From Balanoglossus misakiensis (Eukaryota > Hemichordata), in assembly GCA_040954595.2 (NCBI GenBank), contig CM082593.2:1860001-1924000 (forward strand): a stretch of 64,000 nucleotides of DNA, read 5' to 3'. The first letter of the stretch is position 1. Each line of letters opens with the position of its first letter. Made by a program: the position numbers and the translations under genes. The notes beneath the pieces were generated by a model. The model did no database searches. It had not been told where the DNA came from and was given only the letters and a program-made list of their open reading frames with translations. Below, piece by piece: positions 13,766 through 25,468 of the stretch.

Positions 13766-15884
13766 TTAATCCAGTACAATATGGGAATCAATTTGACCAT
13801 CTCTCTTCTTCTTTGCTTCATCCATTTTTGACTTGGCTAATCTTAAATCTGATATTGCTAGAGGTCTTAATATTTCCAGTCCATCTTCAACACTGAGGAT
13901 AAAGAACAAAAAAATACACATATTTAAAAAAACAATCAAAACAAGAAACAGTATGGGAAGGGTAGTTCAAATGGCACTTTTACCCGAAGAAGAAAGTATC
14001 CTGTCAAGTAAGGGCAAAGTATGTGGTCATTTTGTCAGCTCTTGCTTTGACCATTCCAGTGAATTCCTTGAGTCCCCCCCCCCACCATCTTACCTCTCTT
14101 CTCCTTGTTCTTTCAACTGTCTCTGTTCCTTCATGTAATCTTTGACTCTGAACACCGATGCATTGCGGCAGAGTTCGCGAAGATCACTCCCAGAGTATCC
14201 GCTTGTTTCCTCGGCAACCTCAGAGAGATCAACATCATCGGACATCTACAAATATAACAATAAAGTCATCCGACAAAATTCACCACAGAAAATCTTTACT
14301 GATAATCTGTCTTTTCAGACAGAATGCTCTTCAGGAGACACAATTTTCAATGAAATACGGACTTACATATTCATCATCTAGTATCAGCTGCAAGATCATC
14401 TCTCTTTGGGCTTTTTCCTGTAAAAAATCACAATAATAATAATGGTATTAAACATCTTTCATGATCTTCACCAGCAGTCACATATCAGTACAGTGCCATA
14501 TATACTTGGCCATGAAACAGTCTTCTACCCTTACCATAGTACAATTTTTTCAAACTGGAACTATCTCCCAATGGCGCTAAAAGATCTACCACTTACCGGC
14601 ATTCCTATATGAAACATAGTAGGCATTCTTCTCAATATTGCAGTGTCCACATCTTGTGGTCTGTTTGTAGCACCCATCACTATAACCTGGGTAAGATACA
14701 CACGTTTGATTAAATGCAACTGATCAGCAAGTTACTCTCCTTCGAGATTTTCAACTATACTGTATCAAAAATGCTAAATCTTCATGAAATTTTAGACACG
14801 AAATTAGTTAACCTTTGTACCTGACATGAGTTGTCTGTTATGAGACCATCCCATAAACTCATAAACTGTGCTTTCATCATAGCTGTGGCTTCGTGGTCGT
14901 ATGATGCTCTCGATCGCAGGAATGAGTCAACTTCATCGATGAAAATTATAGTTGGCTGGATCTTGATTGCCTGTCACCAGAACACCAAAAAGCATAAGGA
15001 TCATTTGTCTTGTGTTTACAGTTTAGTTTTACCCAAATTTGACCAGCTAACTAATCATCCCCACTCATCCAATTAATTAAAACACACACTACCAGTCACT
15101 TACAAGTGAGAATACTGCTGCAGCTAGTTTTTGTGACTCTCCATACCACTTGTCCGTCAGAGTTGATGCTTGGAGATTAATAAAGCGAAAGCCAGCTTCT
15201 TTTGCCATTGCCTTGGCTATCATGGTCTTCCCGCATCCTGGTGGTCCATGAAGAAGTATTCCTACAACGGATTAAGAAAATGGTTTCCTATGGTATATAT
15301 GTTATGTCTGAATATCTGCCTATACTTCTCAATATACTAAGAGAATTGAAGTCAGATAACAGTGGTTATGAAATCAGACAATAAGTGTGGCCAATCATAG
15401 AGGTCACTTACCCTTGGGAGGTTGAAGTAAACTGGACCCCCTAAACAGATGTCTTTTCTTCATAGGCAGAATAACTGTCTCTTGTATTTCTTCAATGACA
15501 TCTTCTAATCCACCTATGTCTCGCCATGATACTGAGATACCTAGGGGGTCTATCAGTAATGCTGCTATTGACATCTCGTATTCTGTGAGTTTGACTCCCT
15601 TGATACCAATTTTGTTCATCAATCTCTCAGCCTGAAATGGAAAAAAGATAGTACCCTGGTAAACGTCTGTGTGTTCCAGTGTTACTCATTGCTGTAGTAT
15701 GATGCAAAGTCATCTTCCTACTTGCCTGTTTCTGGGCTTGTGCTTTTTGTTTCTTGGTGGGGTCCATCTGATCCACTACCCACTTGATGCCATAGTAACT
15801 GCAGACTCCAAAAAGTGCCAATCGTATCATGATCCCCAACAGTTCCTGTCTGGATAGGGTCATACTTGTCCCTGAACTCTGCAT
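13766..15884 (-). CDS. ATAD1: ATAD1/Msp1 AAA+ ATPase, outer mitochondrial membrane
   Basis: Msp1/ATAD1 extracts mislocalised tail-anchored proteins from the mitochondrial outer membrane and peroxisomes. Eight exons join in frame to 368 aa (human 361): 15726-15884, 15412-15631, 15104-15261, 14821-14970, 14597-14686, 14367-14417, 14094-14245, 13766-13892. An N-terminal membrane segment lies at about residues 15-37, then the family's linker ([13 protein letters not shown]). The AAA domain has Walker A GPPGCGKT (132-139), Walker B IIFIDE (187-192) and the MGATNRPQD stretch, followed by the C-terminal helical lid. The ATG at 15884 gives an N-terminus close in length to human; the longer open frame upstream begins with GTG. 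The first intron uses a GC donor (CAG|GCAAGT), and splicing there restores the conserved AQKQ-AERLM junction. It is head-to-head with NOLC1. Confidence 0.96.
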
Positions 15885-16561
15885 AGTTGTTGGTGTGTTC
15901 ACAGAATTTATTACAAAGATTCTGTGGAAAACAATGGGTTATATGATAACATCTGATGTGTTGATGTGGTTCGGTAGCCCTACCACTACATTGACTGTTT
16001 GTATAGGGTATGGGCATCTACTCATCAGCTGTGGAAACGTACTACGAGGAATTGCCGAAGTCACTGAGGATTCAGCTCAGGGAGGAAATCAACTCTACCA
16101 ACACTGGAGAAATCCCGGGGAGAAATATGATTACCAAATCCATACCTTCCGTTCCAAAATGGAATGATTATTAATCAGACAGAACCGTTCTCCTGATATA
16201 GTGATGACCTCATCATGACCTGTTCGCCATCAGTATCCTCAGAGGTCATAGGTTAAGTTTTTTTCGAAAGAGGCCACATTAGCAATATGGCGTTTAAATT
16301 TCTCAATAAATATAGTAATTTTGGCAATGGTTTCAATTGATTCTATTTTTGGAATAATTAGATCTTATTACAGACTATCTGAAAGCTCGATGGCTTTCTG
16401 AAAATCTACCACAAATAAAGTAATGTTCATTTCAATCTGTTAACTATATTTTATGAGTAAGTTAGGTAGTACGGTCTTCTCACTGACATGTGGCATGCGC
16501 AATAACTCCCTTTTCGCCAACTTTGTGGTTCCTGGTTCTGAGGACATTTACACGCACAAGA
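15885..16561. promoter_or_regulatory. Bidirectional promoter region ATAD1/NOLC1
   Basis: The 677 bp between the two divergent start codons must hold both 5' UTRs and both core promoters, unless an undetected upstream noncoding exon exists. I see no clear TATA box. This is inferred from gene layout. Confidence 0.55.
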
Positions 16562-19500
16562 ATGGAATCGGTAGCCCCTAGCGTTTTGTATCCGTATATT
16601 TACGGTTACTTGGTGGAGCAGAAACTCGCAAAGGCTGCGAAATGGTTTAAAAGTGAAACAGGCACGGTAAGTGTTCGTATCGCATTGAGTAAGTTGCGCA
16701 CGTGTTGTGAAACAACATGGCGTACTGGGACCCACGTGGTTCCTCGCCGGTCAGCTGTAGAAGTTCAGCATGGTTTGATCATTGATATTTAAACTGAAAA
16801 GCAGCTGGAAAGCAAAAGATGCTCCAAACAGTTTCTCTATGAAACTATGACAAACATAGTATAGAGTCATTCGATGTACACCGGTTTGATCGCAGCTAGC
16901 GCGCGATCGCTTGCAATGGGTAAATAGTAGCTGCAGTAAATTTAAAGGTCTGCGTGGTAGTGTTAGGGCAGTCTGCTGTTACTGGCTTGGTTGAAAGCGC
17001 AGCCAGTAACAACTTATAGCCCTGCTATGCAGAGATAGAGTAGAAGTACCCCTTGATCTTTCTGATGATAGCGAATCTGACAAAAATCTTTGGTGTGTTG
17101 CTTGTACACAGCATATGCCAGATCCAACCCATCCCAGTATTATGGAGTTCTATGATGTCTGGAAGAAATCGCCCATCAACACAAAGAAAAGAAAATTCAT
17201 TGAACAATCAAAAGAGCCAGCAACCAAGAAGAAGAAGACGACGAAACGTAAAAAGAAAGCCCCTCCAGCAAAATCTGAGAGTTCTGATAGTGAGGAGGAA
17301 GCTGAAACTGCACCAGTTAGAAAACCACCAACCAAGAAGACTAAAAAGGAAAGCTCGTCCTCTTCAAGTTCTGACTCGTCCAGTTCATCAGAAGATGAAG
17401 ACAAGACACCTGTTAAACCTGCCAAAAAAGCAGTTGCAAAGGCAACCAAGAAGGAGTCCTCATCATCATCAAGCTCAGATGATTCGAGTTCAGAAGATGA
17501 AAAGGAAAAGCAGACCACGCAAACTACCCCCGTAGCAAAATTATTTTCAACCAAGACAACTAAAACAGAATCAAGCTCGTCCTCAAGCTCAGAGGATTCT
17601 TCTTCAGATGAGGAAAAAGACAAGCAACCTCCAAAGGTTGCTAAGCAACAAGCTCCTGCTAAGAAATCTGAGTCATCTTCATCTTCATCTTCAAGTTCAT
17701 CAGATGAAGATGAAACCCCTGCAGTTCAAAAGAAAGAAAAGAAGACACCTGCAAAAGCAACAAAAAAGACAAAAACTACAAAGAAAAAGACAACAGGATC
17801 TGCCAAGAAAGCGACACCAGTACCGAAGAAAAAGGAATCAAGCTCCTCAAGTTCAGAGAGTGATAGTGAAGATGACAAACCAGCACCGAAGTCAAAGCCT
17901 CCACCCAAAAAATCAACGAAAACGCCACCTCCAAAACAGACAAAAGCAGCTTCAGATACAAGTTCAAGTTCCGATAGCAGTTCAGACAGTGATGATGAGA
18001 AACCAGCTGGAAAGGCACAACCATCACCAAAAGTGTCAGGACAGAAGACACCTCAAAAGGCAAAAGCAGACTCAAGTTCGAGTTCAAGTTCAGATAGTAG
18101 TTCCGACAGTGATGATGAGAAACCAGCACAAAAAGATTCAGGACCTAAAGCTGTTCCAAATTCAAAGAAAGCAGAATCAAGCTCAGATTCAGACTCGGAT
18201 AGTGACGACGAAAAACCAGCGCAGAAAGTCCAGCCACCTTCAAAAGTTTCAGGACAGAAGACAACGCCCAAAAAGGCAAAAGCAGACTCCAGTTCAAGTT
18301 CAGATTCAGACAGCAGTTCAGAGAGCGAGGATGAGAAACAGACACAGAAAACACAGCCACCAGCAAAAGATTCAGCAACGCAACAAACTCCTTCAAAAAC
18401 ATCCAAAGATGAATCAGATTCCAGTGACAGTGACAGTTCATCAGAAGATGAAGAGAAAGCAAAGACACCTGCAGTGACAAAATCTACAACCAAAACACAG
18501 AAAGCAGCAACAAAGGATTCCAGTTCCTCAGATAGCAGTTCAGATTCAGACAGTAGTTCCGATTCGGACACTTCAGATGAAGACACAAAACCAACAAAGA
18601 CAACAACACCGACCACCACTCCGAAACAAATCCAAAAGAAAAAGGATACAAGTTCTGATTCCTCAAGCGATGAGAGCGACTCAGATGATCCCAAGAAATC
18701 CAAAGTGACACCGAATAAACAAACACCTACAAAAAGGAAAAGAAAAGAAAGTTCATCTTCAAGTTCAGACAGTAGCAGCTCTGATTCAGAAAATGAAGAC
18801 AGCAAAGCAACCAATAATGCAAAGGAAAAAGTGCCACAGGTTAAAAAGGCAACAAAGGAGAGTTCTTCTGATTCTTCAAGTTCTTCTGATTCTTCAAGTT
18901 CTGAGGAGGAAGAAGAAAAGAAGTCCCAGACAGCTGCCAAGACGACGAGTGCAGTGAATGGATCAAAGAGTAGCTCAGATAGTTCCAGTGAATCAGAAAC
19001 AGACAAAAAGACTCCAAAATCAAAGGTAAGTGCAAGCAGCAGTCTCTGATTTCAAAGGATGTTTTGATCAGTGGTCCTGATTTGACAACAGAAAATTCCA
19101 TGTCTATCCAACAGTTTTTTTACATCATTGTCATACAGTTTCAGATCAAAAAGTTATCACTTTGTCATTAAATTTGTTTCCTTTGTTTCCAGGGAAAGAA
19201 CTCCAAGGACGAAGACAGTGATGATGAAATGGAAATCTCAACTCCCCAAACTCAAAATTATGTGAAGAAGACTCCAGCCACTGTTCCACAAATGACGCAA
19301 AAGGTATTTGCCTTTCAAAGGAATCAGACTTGCCTTCCCTGCAGAAATATCAGAATGCAAAATACCTGTCAGATCTCTTCCTTTTCTAGTTCAGATCCTT
19401 GACAAAACAATTCTTGTCTTTTGCAGAAAAATAACATGAACACACCATATCGTCGAGTACGCGAAGAACAAATTGCTGTGGATCCAAGGCTTCAAGATAA

Positions 19501-19834
19501 TTCATTTGAAGCAAAGGTAAAAGAGACAATCCATGAAAAGTTCCTGTTACAGTGTTAGTCAATAATATATTTGTTATGTGTATCAATGCAATCAGGAAAT
19601 CTATGGTACAATAATCACTGAAACTTAATGTTTTCACAGCTCTTTTAACATTTTATCATTTTTTGTGAATTTCAGAGAGGTGCTCATGGTTCCTGGGGAG
19701 ACAAGGCCAACAAGGACTTAAAGTTCACTCGCGGAAAATCTTTCCGTCACGAAAAGACGAAGAAGAAACGTGGAAGTTATCGTGGTGGTGCTATCAGTCA
19801 ACAAGTCAATTCTATTAAATTTGACAGTGATTAA
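16562..19834 (+). CDS. NOLC1: Nucleolar and coiled-body phosphoprotein 1 (Nopp140)
   Basis: NOLC1 is a heavily phosphorylated chaperone of snoRNPs that shuttles between nucleolus and Cajal bodies and binds RNA polymerase I. Five exons in frame give 792 aa: 16562-16666, 17112-19025, 19193-19303, 19427-19516, 19676-19834. Exon 1 encodes a LisH-like N-terminus ([20 protein letters not shown]). One 1.9-kb exon encodes residues 36-673: alternating acidic serine runs (CK2-type [13 protein letters not shown]) and basic Lys/Pro/Ala linkers, the hallmark of the family. The last two exons encode the conserved SRP40 C-terminal domain, with [42 protein letters not shown]-like blocks and the terminal SIKFDSD. 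Human NOLC1 is about 700 aa, so the serine-rich region is somewhat longer here. Confidence 0.97.
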
Positions 19835-20443
19835 ATTATTTCATGGTGATTATTCAGTTAGCGTTTATCTCTGATTTTATTAACTGTTAAAATATTGTTA
19901 TTTCAAAATATTTCTGTAGAGATTCTTTAAAATGTACCTTTAAAATGCATAATGATTGTCAGATTGTTCTTAGAAAAAGATGATGTACTGTTGTAATAGT
20001 ATTGAGAAAGCTGATTATGCAATATTGTTTCTCGTCCTGAAAATTTGGAAGTAGTTGTGTAGGCATGAAAAAATACACTGCCACTTTTCAATTCATTTGA
20101 CTTTGAGACACTGATGTATGGTGGCCCAATGCACAGCCCACTCAGTCGGTTATGTGTTGTTGCTTTGCTGAAGGGATTGGTACGACTGGCTTTGGGACCC
20201 ACAGCAGCGGTGCACTTTGATTCTCGGCTTAGTCGAGTCGTATTCACCAGTCTAAAGTAGTGCTAGGATTAATGTTTTCTTGACGAACGCTGTGGATGTG
20301 ATCAAAACTGTGGAGATAATACAGCGAACTGTACTTTGGTTTTATCAGCAAGGTTTATGTTAATCATGAAACTGGAAGCACCGGGCTCTCTTTCTGGTGA
20401 GTAGCAAGCGAGCGAGTGTGTGTTTGTTGTTAATGATTTATAT

Positions 20444-20449
20444 AATAAA
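20444..20449 (+). terminator. Candidate poly(A) signal of NOLC1
   Basis: AATAAA about 610 nt after the NOLC1 stop. A closer variant signal could be used instead. Confidence 0.45.
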
Positions 20450-21353
20450 CATAGAAAAATGTATTTGTTTGTTTGTTTGTTTACAAAAATTGTCACCCTT
20501 GTTAACAGGTTATGAACAAAATATTGCATTGAGAGGTCTCACAGTGGTCAATTTTTCTTAGATTTATTTCGTGAATTATTGGGAAAATATCACAAATGAA
20601 ATGTATAAATCAATCACACTACTACGTATAGCCGGATGTACATTGCAGTAGGACGCCGACACGCGCGCACACGCGACCAAGAAATCGACAACTTTCCAAG
20701 TAACTCGCGAAACTGACCAAAGATATGAAACGGACAACAGCCCATGAACCTGGTTATCAGTGATTAGCCCTGCGAACAGGTATGTGTGTTCCCCGGTGTG
20801 TTCTCGTCGTTCACAGACTAGACACGTAATGCATGGTGGTGAAACCTTGCATAATACTTTGTACATGTGTATTGCTATTTCGATTGAATCATGGCGCGAA
20901 AATAGCACGTTTTATAGCGGCCCCTTTGTGGTGCCGAGATATACTGGCATGTATATGAACACTGCTCTTGAATTTTCGCGCCAAGGAATCACATAATAAT
21001 ATTTTAACGTGGTTCAATTTGTTCGTATGGCCTTTTTGTTGAAACATGACCCCGATGACATCCATTAACGCATGGGTTTTGACGTTTCTATTGTCTCGGC
21101 TCATTATGACTTAGAGACAGCGCGTATCTGTCTTTGTAATATGGTTAATTGGGAGTCGTATTGATTATTTTGCCTGCGCCGTGTGCAAATCGCTTTTGTT
21201 TACCCATCATTGTGTCCGACTGAGAAAGTGGAGCGTACTATTATGTTGAGGTAGATATATATATGCATACACGTCTTACGCGTGAGTTGATGCTCTTCCC
21301 TAAACATTGACCATTATTGCAAATTGGAGCGATATTTCGTCGAAGCCGTCAAG
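20450..21353. other. Intergenic region and promoter of the first CRIP gene
   Basis: No coding exon seen. It should hold the 5' UTR and promoter of the LIM gene starting at 21354. Confidence 0.5.
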
Positions 21354-23818
21354 ATGTCAATGTGTCCGCGATGTCAAAAACCTGTCTATTTCGGTAAGTG
21401 TCACTTTCAGTTTTTTCTCACAGAAAGAACGACGATCCATAAATCTACACATGCATTTGCATTTTAATGCGTATTTCAGAAGCAGTAGGCGCACGCACGT
21501 ATTGCGTCGATCGGCGTCATCTACTCAGCGTCTGTTTCAGTGTTTTGTTATTTTGTAGCGATTTCGTTACAAATGGACTGTTTTAACGCCCTTGTTATCA
21601 CATATCAACCGATTTAGTATTGCCATTAATGCCAGCAGTTAACATGCGCACGTTGTATGGGTTACTGGAATCTTTACCGAGTGAATATTCAAAGTCAAAG
21701 GCGATCAATGCTAACTACAATATAAACAGGTCATCCGTTACCTGCATTTACAGAAGAGATATAGGAGAAACGATAAAAAAGCTATAACAACTGTTCACAA
21801 AGGAATTCTGTTCACTCAAGCAAAGCAAAACAAAACAATAACTTAGGCATTCCAGGGCTCTGCTTAATACAATGACAAATCCATCAGAAATAATAATGAA
21901 TAATTCACTCTTTTATTTATCATCCTCATTTGCATTAAACTTTTCATTGTGCATTCACTGATCATGAATGTAATGTTAATATATTTATATGAAAATTTAC
22001 ATCAGCAGTAAAATAAATATTCTGGATATTGTGACACAGATTGCAGACAAATTCGTGAAGTCATTTTAGGCCATGTCAGTATCTGTTTTACCAAAGGTCA
22101 TATGATAATGCAACACTTTCCATGTTACATTAGCTATAAAAAACCCAAACCAGACATGTATTCCAATAATCAATAACAAATATTCTCTTACAATAAACAA
22201 AATTAATAGGTTAGTGTCTGTGAGCCCTAAACGGAAATTTGATATCATCAGTAAAAAAATAGTTTCAGATCTCTCTCTATAAATAAATGAAAAGGAAATA
22301 AATGTAATGGTTAGGACTTTCTAAGGAAAGCAGAAATCATTTTTACTCAAGCACATGACAGTATGTTAATCATATCATCTAATTTGCATGAACTGATTTG
22401 ATGGGGGCAAAAGTGCACTTGATGAATTAATGCTGTTAATTGATGAGTTGAAATCTAAGTGAAAACCTTTTGATGTTCACTAACAAATGCAAATGAAGGT
22501 TTCAACTTCAATGATTCATATTTGTTGATGAGTACAATAGATAATGTGGTAATTGAGTTCATGCAAACTATTGAAGCTATAGTTTTTGATGGTTTGTTTA
22601 CCCCTAGATCTGAATCTACTTCAGCTGTGACATATTACGGTAACACAAATTATGGTTTCTCGCTCAAAAATAGCCGAGGAAGGTCAAATGATGCATAATT
22701 TCTTTCTTTCTTTTATTACAGCTGAGAGAAGGACATCCCTTGGCAAAGACTGGCATCAATTTTGTTTGAAATGCTGCAAGTGTCAGAAGGTATTGACTCC
22801 TGGCAGTCATGCTGAGGTGAGCAATTGTGCATGTTAATTGTCTTACCTGTTATAGTCAATAGTCAATTCAACTATCAGTTTGTTAGAGTAAACTGCATAT
22901 CTCTGTGGTTGGTGTGTTTTATCTGTGGGGTGCTGGGTGCCTGATAGCCAGACAGAGGAATGAATGGGCCATCCCTGGAGATGTGGAATTGCATGCACTC
23001 AGATAAACTAATACTAGCTGCTACCCTGCTGTGAACTAATTAAGGCATGTTGACTACTGCATGTACAAATTGGAAATTAACATTCAGAGTTGAAATTCAT
23101 TTGCATCAAGGAATTCCCAGAGTGAGGGGGAGACCTTCCTGGATTAAAGGGGATTTGGAGTTACATAAGGGGATTTGAAATGACTCTACATAAAATACTG
23201 TTGTCCCATTACAGGGCAAGTTTCCCCTCATATGCAAATCTTTAATGGGTGGAATTCCATTACCAAATAGTGCAATTAAATGTCTGCACACTCACAACTT
23301 AGATTAAAAGACTGATAACCAAAATGTTGACAAGACGTCCTGTCAGAACAAAGCAGTCAGTCCAGCCCTAACCAAAATATTTTACAACAATTTGATTGTT
23401 GTTGTTTGCAATCTAAACAGCTTAAAACCATTGCAACTTTGAACATAAAACAATGAAGCCATTGGAAAATAATCTGTCTACAGAGTGAATGCAGTCTCAA
23501 AGTATATAATTATGTAGTTGCTTTAGTATACCTTTAATATATGGACAATATTTATTTTCTCTGTTGTCTTATTGTTATTTAGCATGATGGAATGCCATAC
23601 TGCACTCGGCCATGTTACAGTGCCCTGTATGGACCTAAAGGTAAGTTATATACACCAAGTTACATTTCCATGGATAAAATAATTATTTATACTAAATGTA
23701 CTGAATACCTGTTTGTTGTTAATGTGCGATCATTCACTGAGAATTCTCTCTGATTCCTTTGTTTACAGGTGTTCGTGGATTTGTGTCAAATAGCTATGTA
23801 AGCCATGGACAGGAGTAG
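21354..23818 (+). CDS. CRIP1-like: CRIP1-like single-LIM protein, copy A
   Basis: A small cysteine-rich intestinal protein with one zinc-binding LIM domain, a protein-protein interaction module. Four exons (21354-21393, 22722-22816, 23583-23640, 23769-23818) join to 80 aa. All eight zinc ligands are visible: C4, C7, H25, C28 for the first finger and C31, C34, C52, C56 for the second, with the signature [13 protein letters not shown] between. A short tail follows GPKG. Exon 1 codes only 13 residues plus one base, so it is not a recognisable open frame alone; it was placed from the donor TCG|GTAAGTG and the family start [11 protein letters not shown] tandem paralogue with the same intron phases begins 1.65 kb downstream. 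The tail [15 protein letters not shown] is unlike the paralogue's. Confidence 0.95.
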
Positions 23819-24409
23819 AGCAGCCTGCTCACATTGCAAATTGTTTTCAAGAGAAATTCTGAACAAGGATGAGGAAGAAACTGAACTGTACAGATGTACT
23901 AATTTAACTGCTGTTTGCATACATTTTGTGCTTTACAAGGATAAGTGTAAGGAGAACTTATTTCAAAATGACAAGGTCAGTGTAACACCCCTATTTTGTA
24001 ATGGTTTGACCAGTAATCCTCATGTCTTGACGTTTTGCTTGTAAACTTCAAGAGATTAATCGATAGTTTTAGTTTAGTGTAAATCATTCCAGTTAAACAA
24101 AGGGTGGTTACTAAAGTACAATCTTTTGATGGGGGCGCTGTTCATCAAAGCGATCTTCCGAATCTTTGAAAAAAATAGATGTATTTGCTTAATATAGTAA
24201 ATGTTTACGTTTTGTGGCGTCGATCACTTTGTTTGTGTATAAATGTTCAACAGGAGGTCCTTTCAGCAGACAGCATTTTAAAATCATTTTCTTGACATAT
24301 TTTATCTGGAACAAAGACGAAATATAGAGACAGAATATTTCCGTATTTTATCAGACATTTCATATGTATATTTAGTCACCAAAAGATAATCTCTATGTAA
24401 GTTTAAGAA

Positions 24410-24415
24410 AATAAA
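24410..24415 (+). terminator. Candidate poly(A) signal of CRIP copy A
   Basis: AATAAA about 590 nt after the stop codon of CRIP copy A. Confidence 0.45.
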
Positions 24416-25468
24416 CTTTGGTTTTAAATACACTACATAAATTACTGTGGTCTTGGTATTTGGTTGTATGGCTTTATAGTACTAGGCAAAAATACAGAGA
24501 CAAAAATTCCCAGAGCTGGTCGATGGCGGCGCACTGTACATTGGTACTTCGAGAGATTTATTAAATCACCCACGAGGTGGCGTATTTCAAGACGGTGGTC
24601 TCGTGTACTGCTGTCGTATGCACAATTTGACAGGAAACACAAACAAACAAACAAACAAACATTCATACATACATACATACATACATACACATACATACAT
24701 ACATATAGTAACATACATGTATAATTGTATATTTGGCCTCGGGCAACCTTTTTATCTTGGAAAAAGAAGAAGCGAGCGATTCTACTTTCTTTGCAATTAT
24801 ATTGAGTTATTTTACTTCCTTCTCACTCTTTAAAGTCTGAATAGCTATGCATTGACGGTGTTTGTTTGTGGGCCCACAAACAAGGCCCAGGCTTTGTGTG
24901 TTTATCGTATTGCAGTTAGGGTCATACAGATCATGTCCTTGGAGGACGAAGCATGAAGGCTGAGTAATGATGAGGTGAGTACTGTGATGAGGGTCGTGCG
25001 CAAAATGTTTTATACCTGATATATGTGATAGGAAAGTGCTCAGCTATGAATACAGTATATATATACATGTATCTAGACGTAGGCCTACCAATGTGTTCAA
25101 AATTATAAGCAATGAAGTGCGACGTATCGGTGGGAAATGTGCACCGAATTCGAAGGAAGTGAATGGAATGAGTGTGTGTGTTTTTGCACCTCGGTACAAG
25201 CCACTGTCCTTTGAATTCACTCGCATTACCCAAACCTGTCGAGGGCGGTGACCGTATAAATGCGACTGAAAATAGACTGGCTGTTCTCTAATAAGTGTGC
25301 CGAGTGCAAAACTCCTAGTATCAATTGACAAACCTGAGTATATATACGCCTGGCCCTGTTAATATACCAACCACACCCATTTACCTTCGCAGTCTGCGCA
25401 TAGAAACGGACCTGATCCAAATCGTATCTGCTCCTGTTTGATCCGTCTGAAGCCGATTCAAAGTCAAC
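24416..25468. other. Spacer between CRIP paralogues
   Basis: About 1 kb with no exon seen; it holds a CATA microsatellite (24664-24706) and should contain the promoter of CRIP copy B. Confidence 0.55.
24664..24706. repeat. (CATA)n microsatellite
   Basis: About ten CATA units with one interruption, preceded by a short (ACAA)n run. Confidence 0.95.

Noticed and set aside
15627-15902. Longer ATAD1 N-terminus starting upstream at 15902
   Set aside because: The codon there is GTG; the first ATG in frame is at 15884 and gives a family-typical N-terminus.
17608-18477. 289-codon plus-strand frame in a second frame of NOLC1
   Set aside because: Low-complexity Gln/Arg/Lys shadow of the same repeats.
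18053-19006. 317-codon minus-strand frame over NOLC1
   Set aside because: It is the reverse of the serine/lysine codon repeats; NOLC1 reads through the region in frame with correct splice sites.
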